In this document: positions 1-7,731 of the stretch, one piece after another
How the letters are laid out: each line of letters opens with the position of its first letter
Position numbering within the stretch: the stretch's first letter is position 1
Assembly: GCA_013823625.1 (NCBI GenBank)
Contig: PNMM01000001.1
Coordinates: 1,178,001-1,242,000 of the forward strand
Length of the DNA stretch: 64,000 bases
Reading direction: 5' to 3'
Source: Microbacterium sp.
GTDB lineage: Bacteria > Actinomycetota > Actinomycetes > Actinomycetales > Microbacteriaceae
Translations under genes and position numbers: made by a program
The notes under the pieces: generated by a model
Told to the model about the DNA's origin: nothing
What the model saw: the letters and a program-made list of their open reading frames with translations, nothing else
Database searches by the model: none

Positions 1-1404
1 CCCGCGGCCATCCGTAATCGTGTACTCAAAACCGATGTCGCCGCTGGCCGCACTCGACAGAGTGATTTGCACCTGCTGCGCGTTGCCGATGATGTCGAGT
101 CGACCGATCGACGGATCAATCGGTGTGACCTCAGAAATCACGAGTACGTCGCCGTTGGGGTCGGTGTCGTTGAGCAAGACGGGCAACACGGTCGAACGAC
201 CAGGGCGAGCGCCGAGTTGGTCATCCGTCGCGATGGGGGGCTGCTGTGTGCGCTCGAGCTCGGGAGGAGTGTCGAGCAAGTCGAGTTGCTCTTGCCGCTC
301 GTCTTCTTGCTCGCTAATGAGCTCGTCCCAGTTGTCGATGAGACGCCCGTCACTCTGCACCGCCCACGCAGAACCCGCTCGCGCGTCATTGAGAATCACG
401 CGGTCATCGCGCACGACAAACGCGAGCGCCGCCGCGGCAGGCACCGCGTCGAGCGCGAGTTCGCGAACCTCGCCCGCACAATTGCGCCACGCCAAACCAT
501 CGGTGAACGCCGCAAACTGGCACCCCGCGAGCGTGACCGGAGCCGCAGGTGTGCCCGTTCGCCCCGTGACGAGTTCGGTCACGACTCCCGTGTCGAGGGC
601 CACCGACACGAGGCCTCCGCGGTGCGCGACGAGAACCTCGGTGGCCTCGTCACTGGCAAGAGCGAGCCGAGGGTCACCGGCGGCACTGATGAACGCTGAC
701 AGATCGACGACGCCCGCCGCGCTCTGCAACAGCCGAGTCTCACCGTCGAGCACGGCCCAGCGACCGCGCACGATCGTGATCTGCAGGTCGGCAGTGGGGG
801 GCACGTCAATGGCGGTCGTGCTGTCGACGCGATCGGCGCTGCCCGGTGCAACCCGGTAGACCTCGCCGAGGCCCGGCGAGACCGCCACGATGCCGAACCC
901 ATCTGTCGCGGCCACAACACTGTCTTGGCCAAACTCGAAACCCGCCACGGCCGCCGGGTCGAAGTCATCAAAAACCGAGCGGGGGGTTACCCACGTCTCA
1001 CCCGAACCACCGCTGTGCACCACGACGTTTGACCCCGTGAGCATGACGCTCGGGTCTTCAGGCGGCATCGGCACCGACTCGAGCACGGTCGATCGCGCCG
1101 TATCGATCACTTCAGCCGTTGCGTTGTCGGCATCAACGACGATGACATCGGAGCCGCGTTGCACTAGCTGCAGTTGCGAACCTTCGCCCGGGATGACCGA
1201 GTCAAGTTCGCCGACCTGCAGGTTCGCGCGCCCGACCGCCTGGCGCTCTCCGTTGACGACCCACACGGCGCCATCGTTAAGGTCGAGCCGCTGTGCGTCG
1301 AAACCGGGGTAGACAATCGCGAGCGTGACGAGGGTTGCCGCGACAACACCGCCGCTCACGGTGGTGAGAACGGCGGACCGGTGCTGTGCCAACCAGCGTC
1401 GCAT
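1..1404 (-). CDS. Membrane-anchored Ig-like/cadherin-like repeat protein (N-terminal part, cut by window edge)
   Basis: The minus-strand frame opens with ATG at 1404, 7 bases after the kinase stop, and stays open through base 1. About 468 N-terminal codons are therefore visible and the C-terminus lies outside. Residues about 11-34 form one hydrophobic anchor, followed by a long, Asp/Val-rich, presumably extracytoplasmic region. Close to the window edge the translation contains LPVLLNDTDPNGD, a hallmark of bacterial Ig-like/cadherin-like tandem domains. Very large proteins of this kind commonly follow FHA/PP2C/kinase cassettes in Microbacteriaceae (my knowledge of the family). A surface role linked to the kinase is inference. 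The start is supported by close coupling to the kinase gene and by the lack of an alternative. Confidence 0.8.
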   Translation of the reverse strand, partial: MRRWLAQHRSAVLTTVSGGVVAATLVTLAIVYPGFDAQRLDLNDGAVWVVNGERQAVGRANLQVGELDSVIPGEGSQLQLVQRGSDVIVVDADNATAEVIDTARSTVLESVPMPPEDPSVMLTGSNVVVHSGGSGETWVTPRSVFDDFDPAAVAGFEFGQDSVVAATDGFGIVAVSPGLGEVYRVAPGSADRVDSTTAIDVPPTADLQITIVRGRWAVLDGETRLLQSAAGVVDLSAFISAAGDPRLALASDEATEVLVAHRGGLVSVALDTGVVTELVTGRTGTPAAPVTLAGCQFAAFTDGLAWRNCAGEVRELALDAVPAAAALAFVVRDDRVILNDARAGSAWAVQSDGRLIDNWDELISEQEDERQEQLDLLDTPPELERTQQPPIATDDQLGARPGRSTVLPVLLNDTDPNGDVLVISEVTPIDPSIGRLDIIGNAQQVQITLSSAASGDIGFEYTITDGRG

Positions 1405-1411
1405 CAGCGGG

Positions 1412-2815
1412 TCATCCTGCGGCGACCTCGGCGCACTTCTCATCGCTCGCGGCACCGAGGCGGCCATCGCGCGCGACTCGCACGGTCACGCAGACGCGAT
1501 CACCGGCCGAGGCCGCAACGGCGAACTCGGTGGCTCGTTGAAAGGTCTCTGCGCCGTTGGCCACGCTCACCTGATAGGTGTCGTTCGGCTCGACGCCCGG
1601 GTCATTCCACGAAAAGAGCACCGTCGTGCCATCGAGCACAGCGTCAACGTTGCTGACGCGAGGTAGGTCGCGGTCGCCAGACTCAATGGCGATCCAGGTC
1701 GCTGTCGCACCGAGACCGATCACGGCGAGCGCCACGACAACGAGCCCGGCTGCCAACAGTCGACTGCGGGCTGCGAGTCGCCGCGTGGCGGTTCCCACAA
1801 CTTCGGGAGCCGTCTCGGGCACCGCGGTTGAGGCGGCAGTCAAGCGTCGACGTCGCCGCTTTCCGGGAGAGCTGGGCGCGCGGGGCGACACCGCCCGCAC
1901 GATCGTGCGATCGCCGGGGTCACTCATGGTCGCCAGTGCCCAGTCATCCATCGCGATGTCGGCTTGAGTCGTCATGAGGCCGAGTCCTGCTTCGACACGC
2001 TGTAGGTCGCGCACCAGCTCGAGGGCCGATTGCTGACGCTGCGCCGGGTCACGACGAAGCGCACGACGCAACACTGCCTCGAGGGTTGCCGGTACGTCGT
2101 CGCGATCGAGAGCGGGCACACGGGCGCGCGAGATGCGGGCAATGAGCTCGTCAGTGCCGTTCGAGCCGTTCGCGATCTCAAAGGGCGACCGCCCCGCCAG
2201 GAGCGTGTAGAGCGTGGCCCCGAGCGACCACACTTCGCTCTGCACGGTTCCGGCCGTCTCGTCGAGCAACACTTCGGGGGCCGACCACGGAATCGACATA
2301 CCAATCGAATCTGTTGCACTTGCCGCGCTCAATGTCGATGCAATGCCGAAGTCGCTCAGCACCGGGTGGCCGTAGGCCGTCATCAAGATGTTCGACGGCT
2401 TGATGTCGCGGTGCAGCACCCCGCTGCGATGCGCCGTCTCGATCGCACTGCCGATTTGCACACCAATGCGGAGCACTTCGGAAACGCCAATCGGCTCGAT
2501 GCGATACCGCGAAGCCAGTTGAGAGCTACAGAGCTCCATGACGAGGTAAGGGCGCCCGTCAGCTGAAATGCTCGCCTGATAGACGGTAAGGATGCCCGGG
2601 TGCGATGAGAGCTGAGCCATGAGGTTGGCTTCGAGCTGAAACATGTGGCGCACGTGTTCGGTGACCACGTCGGCGAGCATGACCTTCACGGCAACCTGGC
2701 GGCGCGGCATGTTTTGCTCATAGAGGAATACATCGGCGAAGCCGCCGCTGCCCAAGAGCCGCACGTGACTGAATCCGGGCAGGATGGGGGGCTCTGATGG
2801 TCGACGTCGCGTCAT
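1412..2815 (-). CDS. Transmembrane Ser/Thr protein kinase with extracellular fibronectin-III-like domain
   Basis: 467 aa. The Hanks-type kinase domain covers residues about 15-280: glycine loop LGSGGFADVF, ATP lysine in VAVKVM, catalytic loop HRDIKPSN, DFGIA magnesium motif and an APE motif (SAPEVL). A basic, Ser/Thr/Pro-rich linker follows. A single membrane span (LLAAGLVVVALAVIGLGA) lies near residue 360, and about 85 residues after it resemble an Fn3 sandwich (TVLFSWNDP, TYQVSV). The kinase faces the cytoplasm and the Fn3-like part lies outside. It lacks the PASTA repeats of PknB. The ATG is preceded by a strong GGGAGGGGG. It lies downstream of the PP2C and FHA genes, implying a kinase/phosphatase/phospho-reader module. 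Confidence 0.93.
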   Translation of the reverse strand: MTRRRPSEPPILPGFSHVRLLGSGGFADVFLYEQNMPRRQVAVKVMLADVVTEHVRHMFQLEANLMAQLSSHPGILTVYQASISADGRPYLVMELCSSQLASRYRIEPIGVSEVLRIGVQIGSAIETAHRSGVLHRDIKPSNILMTAYGHPVLSDFGIASTLSAASATDSIGMSIPWSAPEVLLDETAGTVQSEVWSLGATLYTLLAGRSPFEIANGSNGTDELIARISRARVPALDRDDVPATLEAVLRRALRRDPAQRQQSALELVRDLQRVEAGLGLMTTQADIAMDDWALATMSDPGDRTIVRAVSPRAPSSPGKRRRRRLTAASTAVPETAPEVVGTATRRLAARSRLLAAGLVVVALAVIGLGATATWIAIESGDRDLPRVSNVDAVLDGTTVLFSWNDPGVEPNDTYQVSVANGAETFQRATEFAVAASAGDRVCVTVRVARDGRLGAASDEKCAEVAAG

Positions 2816-2863
2816 GGTTCCCCCTCCCGCACGATGTCTCTCCAGTGTAGAGAGTGACTCCGG

Positions 2864-3649
2864 CTAGCCGCCGGGAGCGCGCACCACGTCGACGACAATC
2901 ACGGTGATGTTGTCGCGTCCGCCTTGCGCGAGCGCAGCATCCACGAGGGCATTCGCGGTCTCTCGGGCACTCAGCCGAGCCGCCAAATGCAAGCGAAGGC
3001 GCTCGAGCGGCACCTCTTTCGTGAGGCCGTCTGAGCAAATCAGCAGCCGCGTTCCTGCCTCAAGGGCAAGCACCCGCACGTCAACCTCGGGCTCAACCGA
3101 AAACCCCACCGCACGCGTGATGACGTTGGAATCAGGGTGCTGCTCGGCCTGCTCGGCGCTCAACTGGCCCGAGTCGACCATCTCTTGCACCATTGAGTGA
3201 TCGGTCGTCACCTGAACGAGTTCGTTGCCCGAAAACCGATAGACGCGGGAATCGCCCACATTGAAGCTCGTGAGTACGGGGTGACCGTCGGCGAGCGAGA
3301 GAGCGACACCCGTGACAGTCGTGCCGATGCCGTGGTCGGCCTCGTCAAGCTGGTGGATGTCCCACGTCGCGAGGTTGAGGGCCTCGATGATCGCATCAGG
3401 AGCAATGAACTCACCATCGACAGCGGCCTGCAATCGACGAACAACGGCATCGCTCGCGCGATCGCCGTGCGAGTGACCACCCATGCCATCCGCAACCGCA
3501 AACACCGGAACATCGGCGAGATAGCTGTCTTCGTTGGCTGCGCGGCGATACCCCGTATGGGTCACCCCGTGCCACGAAAGCTCAATGACCTCGCCGCGTT
3601 CGGGCAACGCGACAATGTGGCGAACGCTGCTGCGGCCAAGGGCGGTCAC
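2864..3649 (-). CDS. PP2C-family protein serine/threonine phosphatase
   Basis: 261 aa, the normal size for a single-domain bacterial PP2C (PstP/PrpC-like). Metal-binding motifs are present: NEDSYL near the N-terminus, VADGMGGHSHGD, a central SDGLT and the terminal GGRDNITVIVVD. There is no membrane segment, unlike PstP of mycobacteria, so it is probably cytosolic. The GTG start overlaps the FHA gene stop (GTGA), which indicates translational coupling. It probably dephosphorylates the neighbouring kinase and its substrates (inference from context and family). An internal start near the ELSWHGVTHTGYRR region is possible, because the first ~22 residues are poorly typical. Confidence 0.93.
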   Translation of the reverse strand: MTALGRSSVRHIVALPERGEVIELSWHGVTHTGYRRAANEDSYLADVPVFAVADGMGGHSHGDRASDAVVRRLQAAVDGEFIAPDAIIEALNLATWDIHQLDEADHGIGTTVTGVALSLADGHPVLTSFNVGDSRVYRFSGNELVQVTTDHSMVQEMVDSGQLSAEQAEQHPDSNVITRAVGFSVEPEVDVRVLALEAGTRLLICSDGLTKEVPLERLRLHLAARLSARETANALVDAALAQGGRDNITVIVVDVVRAPGG

Positions 3650-4242
3650 GAAGGCTCCGAGGGTGAAGGGGTGGTCGACACAGGCACGGAGACAAACTCG
3701 ATCTCAACGCCATCGCCCAGCACGATGATCGTGTCTGAAAGAACGGCGCACGATTCTCGCGATCTCAATCGCCGACTCGCCCCCGACGACCAGTGTACGA
3801 CCACACCATTGGTCGACCCGAGGTCGGTCACGACGAGCGATTCGCCGACTTGTTCGATGCGAGCGTGTCGCGCCGAGACATCGCCGCGGTCGGCGGGAAT
3901 AACGACGCGGCGGGGCGCCGGATGCTCGCTCGGACGCACCGGGCCAGGCCGACGTCCGACGACCGCCGGAAGATCGAGCGGCACGACCATGGCTGTTCCG
4001 CGCACGCGCATGCCCCACGCCGTCACGGTTGGGGATTCATCGGCGCCGCCAGTGCTCTCGGCCTCGGCGAGCGCCGACCCCGCGATCAGCGGATCTGTCG
4101 GCAGGGCATCCGCCCGCCGCGGCGCCGCCGGCTCGATCAGCCGAATGACGGTGTCATCGAATGCCGTGCCCGATGGAGGCGACGCCTGGCCGGGTCGTGG
4201 CCGCACGACCGTGTCGTCGAGGCTCTGCCCTTCGTCATCCAC
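3646..4242 (-). CDS. FHA-domain phosphothreonine-binding protein
   Basis: 198 aa with a GTG start at 4242. The same frame is open to 4446, but that extension lies inside the aldehyde dehydrogenase gene and looks like out-of-frame Arg/Leu-rich translation, so I reject it. The N-terminal ~40 residues carry two DDT-containing stretches (LDDTVV, FDDTVIRL), which are plausible phosphothreonine sites. The C-terminal half is an FHA domain with the conserved VSARHARIE and DLGSTNG motifs. It would read phosphothreonine made by the kinase two genes downstream. The GTG has no clear Shine-Dalgarno and follows the dehydrogenase stop by 2 bases, so the exact start is uncertain. Confidence 0.85.
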   Translation of the reverse strand: MDDEGQSLDDTVVRPRPGQASPPSGTAFDDTVIRLIEPAAPRRADALPTDPLIAGSALAEAESTGGADESPTVTAWGMRVRGTAMVVPLDLPAVVGRRPGPVRPSEHPAPRRVVIPADRGDVSARHARIEQVGESLVVTDLGSTNGVVVHWSSGASRRLRSRESCAVLSDTIIVLGDGVEIEFVSVPVSTTPSPSEPS

Positions 4243-4244
4243 CC

Positions 4245-5681
4245 CTAGTCGCCAATAAACGACATCACATGCTTGAGGCGCGTGTAGTCCTCGAAGCCGT
4301 AGTGCGAGAGGTCTTTGCCGTAGCCCGAGTGCTTGAAGCCACCGTGCGGCATGTCTGACACGAAAGGAATGTGGGTGTTGATCCAGACGCAGCCAAAGTC
4401 GAGGTCGCGGGCGAACCGCATGGCTCGGGTGTGGTCGCTCGTCCACACCGACGACGCGAGGGCGTAGCGCACGCCGTTGGCGAGGGCGAGTGCCTCGTCA
4501 TCGGTGCGGAACGACTGCACCGTGAGGACGGGGCCGAAGATCTCTTCTTGCACGGCCTCATCGTCTTGCCGCATACCCGTGACGATCGTGGCGGGGAAGA
4601 AGTAGCCACGGTCACCCTGACGAGCGCCGCCCGCAACGATCTGCGCGTGGGCGGGCAGCCGGTCGACGATGCCGGCGACGCGCTCGAGCTGCGCCGCGTT
4701 GTTGAGGGGGCCATAGAACACGCCGTCGTCGTGCGGTCCGCCCGTGATGGCGTGCGTCGCGGCTCGCGCCACGAGCGCCGCAACAACCTCGTCGTGCACC
4801 GACTCGTGCACGATCACGCGCGTTGCTGCCGTGCAGTCTTGGCCCGCGTTGAAGTAGGCCGCGAGAACGAGACCCTCAGCGACCTTCCGGGGGTCGGCGT
4901 CAGCAAAGACCACCGCCGGAGCCTTGCCGCCGAGCTCGAGGTGAACGCGCTTGAGATCGCTCGAGGCGGCCTTCGCCACCTCCATGCCCGCGCGCACCGA
5001 GCCCGTGATCGCGACCATTTGGGGCGTCGGATGCTGCAGCAAGGCCGCACCCGTCGAGCGGTCACCCATCACGACGTTGAACACGCCCGCCGGCAACACG
5101 CCAGCGGCAAGCTCGGCAAACCGCACGGTCGAGAGTGGAGTCGTGTCTGAGGGCTTGAGCACGACCGTGTTTCCCGCCGCAATCGCGGGAGCGATCTTCC
5201 AGACCGCCATGTTGAGCGGATAGTTCCACGGAGTCACTTGGCCAATGACACCGATGGGCTCGCGACGCACATACGAGGTGTGGTCGGCGAGGTACTCCCC
5301 CGCCGATCGCCCGTCGAGGTCTCGAGCGGCGCCGGCAAAGAACCGCAACTGATCGATCGACTGGTCGATCTCATCGGTCACGAGGCTCGCGCGCGGCTTG
5401 CCGGTGTCGAGTGACTCGAGGTCGGCGAGCTCGTCGGCGTGCTCGGCCATGACGTCGGCCAGTCGAAAGAGCGCCAGCTGACGTTCTGCCGGAGTCGTGC
5501 GGCCCCAGTGCGCAAACGCCGTATCGGCCGCCCGATACGCGGCGTCAATCTCGGCCGGAGTGCTGACCGGGGCGTGGCCATAAACCTCTTCGGTCGCGGG
5601 ATTCACGAGGTCGATGTGAGTATCGGCCGTGCTGGCGACAGACTCGCCGCCGATGACGTTGTGCAGAATGCGGGCGCTCAT
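4245..5681 (-). CDS. Gamma-aminobutyraldehyde (betaine-type) aldehyde dehydrogenase
   Basis: 478 aa NAD(P)-dependent aldehyde dehydrogenase. It carries the substrate/cofactor region TPWNYPLNMAVWK, the active-site glutamate motif LELGGKAP and the catalytic cysteine in NAGQDCTAA, plus EEIFGPV and the C-terminal PHGGFKHSGYGKD. GQDCTA together with PHGGFKHSGYG is typical of the aminobutyraldehyde/betaine aldehyde group. It is divergent from an AsnC regulator and next to an aminotransferase and an amine oxidase, which supports oxidation of 4-aminobutanal to GABA in putrescine degradation. The ATG has no Shine-Dalgarno but a TACAGT hexamer lies 6 nt upstream (leaderless). Exact substrate is inference. 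Confidence 0.9.
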   Translation of the reverse strand: MSARILHNVIGGESVASTADTHIDLVNPATEEVYGHAPVSTPAEIDAAYRAADTAFAHWGRTTPAERQLALFRLADVMAEHADELADLESLDTGKPRASLVTDEIDQSIDQLRFFAGAARDLDGRSAGEYLADHTSYVRREPIGVIGQVTPWNYPLNMAVWKIAPAIAAGNTVVLKPSDTTPLSTVRFAELAAGVLPAGVFNVVMGDRSTGAALLQHPTPQMVAITGSVRAGMEVAKAASSDLKRVHLELGGKAPAVVFADADPRKVAEGLVLAAYFNAGQDCTAATRVIVHESVHDEVVAALVARAATHAITGGPHDDGVFYGPLNNAAQLERVAGIVDRLPAHAQIVAGGARQGDRGYFFPATIVTGMRQDDEAVQEEIFGPVLTVQSFRTDDEALALANGVRYALASSVWTSDHTRAMRFARDLDFGCVWINTHIPFVSDMPHGGFKHSGYGKDLSHYGFEDYTRLKHVMSFIGD

Positions 5682-5687
5682 GGCGCC

Positions 5688-5797
5688 ACTGTACCGCGGG
5701 TTGGGCGCAGCATCCAGCGTCTTTCCGACGGATTCCGTCGCCCGAATGCCTCTCGACTACGGATTCACTTGTATTCCCCGCTTGTCACTGCCAGAAT
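5688..5797. promoter_or_regulatory. Divergent promoter/operator region between aldehyde dehydrogenase and AsnC regulator
   Basis: Two outward -10 boxes flank this stretch: TACAGT on the minus strand (5693-5688) and CAGAAT on the plus strand (5792-5797), each exactly 6 nt from a start codon. Between them lies a perfect inverted repeat at 5726-5740 (7-bp arms, 1-nt centre, CGACGGA/TCCGTCG). The octamer ACGGATTC occurs at 5728 and again at 5759, 31 bp apart (about three helical turns). This fits an operator for the AsnC-type regulator encoded alongside (inference). Confidence 0.55.
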
Positions 5798-5803
5798 CAG
5801 CCC

Positions 5804-6271
5804 ATGGCCTCGCGCAGCAAGCCGATTCACCTCGACGACGTGTCGAAAGCCATCGTCGAGCAACTGCAGACCGATGGCCGACGGTCATACGCCGAAATCG
5901 GCAAAGCAGTGGGGCTGAGCGAGGCGGCTGTGCGCCAGCGCGTGCAGAAGCTGACCGACGCCGGAGTCATGCAAGTCGTGGCCGTCACCGACCCCATGCA
6001 ACTGGGCTTCTACCGCCAGGCCATGATCGGCATCCGTGTTATGGGCGACACGACCCATGTTGCCGACGAGCTCAGCAGCATGCGCGCCGTGGATTACGTC
6101 GTGCTGACCGCGGGCAGCTTCGACATTCTCGCTGAGGTTGTCTGCGAAGACGACGACGACCTCATCGACCTCCTCAACCGTCGCATTCGTGCGATCGAAG
6201 GAGTTCAGTCGACCGAGACCTTCGTCTACTTGCGCCTTCAGAAGCAGTTCTACAACTGGGGCACCCGATAA
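5804..6271 (+). CDS. Lrp/AsnC-family transcriptional regulator
   Basis: 155 aa, standard length. The N-terminal winged helix-turn-helix (residues about 10-60) includes DGRRSYAEIGKAVGLSEAAVRQRVQKL, split here as DGRRSYAEIGKAVGL followed by SEAAVRQRVQKL. The C-terminal half is an Lrp-type RAM/effector domain ending in VQSTETFVYLRLQKQ. It is divergent from the aldehyde dehydrogenase and 38 bp upstream of the aminotransferase, so it probably controls this amine-catabolic cluster and itself. Leaderless start: CAGAAT ends 6 nt before the ATG. The effector (putrescine, GABA or an amino acid) is unknown. Confidence 0.93.
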   Translation: MASRSKPIHLDDVSKAIVEQLQTDGRRSYAEIGKAVGLSEAAVRQRVQKLTDAGVMQVVAVTDPMQLGFYRQAMIGIRVMGDTTHVADELSSMRAVDYVVLTAGSFDILAEVVCEDDDDLIDLLNRRIRAIEGVQSTETFVYLRLQKQFYNWGTR

Positions 6272-6309
6272 GTGTCTTCCGTACCAAGACCGTCAAGAAA
6301 GAGCACACC

Positions 6310-7731
6310 ATGACAATCGACACCGTTATCCCCGCCGAAGGGGTCGCGCTCGACCGGGCCACCGAAGCCGAGCTGCAGCAAAAGGCGAAAGACCACTTGT
6401 GGATGCACTTCGCGCGTCAATCGGGAATGGAAGCCGGCAACGGCGTGCCCATCATCGTGCGCGGCGAAGGCCACCACATCTACGACTCGCACGGCAAGAA
6501 GTACATCGATGGCCTCTCGGGCCTCTTCGTCGTACAACTGGGCCACGGTCGCGAGCGTCTCGCCGAGGCTGCTCGCAAGCAGGCCGAAGAGCTCGCGTTC
6601 TTCCCGCTCTGGTCGTACGCGCATCCGACGGCCATCGAGCTCGCCGACCGGCTGGCTGACTACGCCCCGGGCGACCTCAACCGCGTGTTCTTCACGACTG
6701 GTGGTGGCGAAGCCGTCGAGTCGGCGTGGAAGCTTGCCAAGCAGTACTTCAAGCTCACGGGGAAGCCCATGAAGCACAAGGTCATCTCGCGCGCGATCGC
6801 TTACCACGGCACGCCGCAGGGTGCCCTGGCCATCACGGGTATTCCGGGCATGAAAGAGATGTTCGAGCCGCTCACCCCCGGCGGGTTCCGCGTGCCGAAC
6901 ACGAACTACTACCGTGCCGAAGAAATGGGCTTCACGGGCTCTCTCGAAGAGTTCGGTCAGTGGGCAGCGAACCGCATCGAAGAGGCGATTCTCTTCGAAG
7001 GGCCCGACACGGTTGCCGCAGTCTTCCTCGAGCCGGTGCAGAACTCCGGTGGCTGCTTCCCGCCGCCCCCTGGCTATTTCGCGCGGGTTCGCGAGATCTG
7101 CGACAAGTACGACGTTCTGCTCGTGAGCGACGAGGTCATCTGCGCCTACGGCCGCATCGGCGAGATGTTCGCATGCACGGCGCTCGGCTACGTGCCCGAC
7201 ATCATCACCTCGGCCAAGGGCCTCACGAGCGGCTACTCGCCGCTCGGCGCCATGATCGTGAGCGACCGCATCTACGAGCCCTTCAAGCACGGGCAGACGG
7301 CGTTCTACCACGGGTACACCTTCGCCGGGCATCCCGTGTCGGCGGCGGTCGCCCTCGAGAACCTCAACATCATGGAAGAAGAGGGGATTCTTGCGCACGT
7401 GCGCGAGAACTCGCCGAAGTTCCGCGCCGCGCTCGAGCGCCTGAAAGACCTTCCGATCGTTGGCGACGTTCGCGGCGAGGGCTACTTCTTTGGCATCGAG
7501 CTCGTCAAGAACAAAGAGACGAAAGAGACCTTCAACGCGGACGAGTCAGAGCGACTGCTGCGCGGGTTCCTCTCGAAGGCGCTCTTCGACGCCGGGCTCT
7601 ACTGCCGCGCCGACGACCGCGGCGACCCCGTCATTCAGCTCGCTCCCCCGCTGACCATCGGGCCCGCCGAGTTCGATGAAATCGAGGCGATTCTGCGTAG
7701 CGTGCTCACCGAAGCCGGAAACCTGCTCTGA
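6310..7731 (+). CDS. Class III PLP-dependent aminotransferase (putrescine/omega-amino acid type)
   Basis: 473 aa. It belongs to the class III (omega-aminotransferase) family: TTGGGEAVESAWKLA binds the PLP phosphate, VLLVSDEVICAYGR contains the PLP-ring aspartate, and ITSAKGLTSGYSPLGA holds the Schiff-base lysine. FYHGYTFAGHPVS is the conserved late motif. The sequence resembles SpuC-type putrescine-pyruvate transaminases. With the neighbouring aldehyde dehydrogenase it would convert putrescine to 4-aminobutanal and then GABA. The ATG is preceded by an AAGAAAGAG ribosome site. Substrate assignment is contextual; a beta-alanine/taurine-type transaminase is the main alternative. Confidence 0.88.
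   Translation: MTIDTVIPAEGVALDRATEAELQQKAKDHLWMHFARQSGMEAGNGVPIIVRGEGHHIYDSHGKKYIDGLSGLFVVQLGHGRERLAEAARKQAEELAFFPLWSYAHPTAIELADRLADYAPGDLNRVFFTTGGGEAVESAWKLAKQYFKLTGKPMKHKVISRAIAYHGTPQGALAITGIPGMKEMFEPLTPGGFRVPNTNYYRAEEMGFTGSLEEFGQWAANRIEEAILFEGPDTVAAVFLEPVQNSGGCFPPPPGYFARVREICDKYDVLLVSDEVICAYGRIGEMFACTALGYVPDIITSAKGLTSGYSPLGAMIVSDRIYEPFKHGQTAFYHGYTFAGHPVSAAVALENLNIMEEEGILAHVRENSPKFRAALERLKDLPIVGDVRGEGYFFGIELVKNKETKETFNADESERLLRGFLSKALFDAGLYCRADDRGDPVIQLAPPLTIGPAEFDEIEAILRSVLTEAGNLL

Noticed and set aside
3646-4446. Longer FHA protein starting at ATG 4446
   Set aside because: The added ~68 residues lie in the aldehyde dehydrogenase coding sequence out of frame and are low-complexity Arg/Leu/His; GTG 4242 is preferred.
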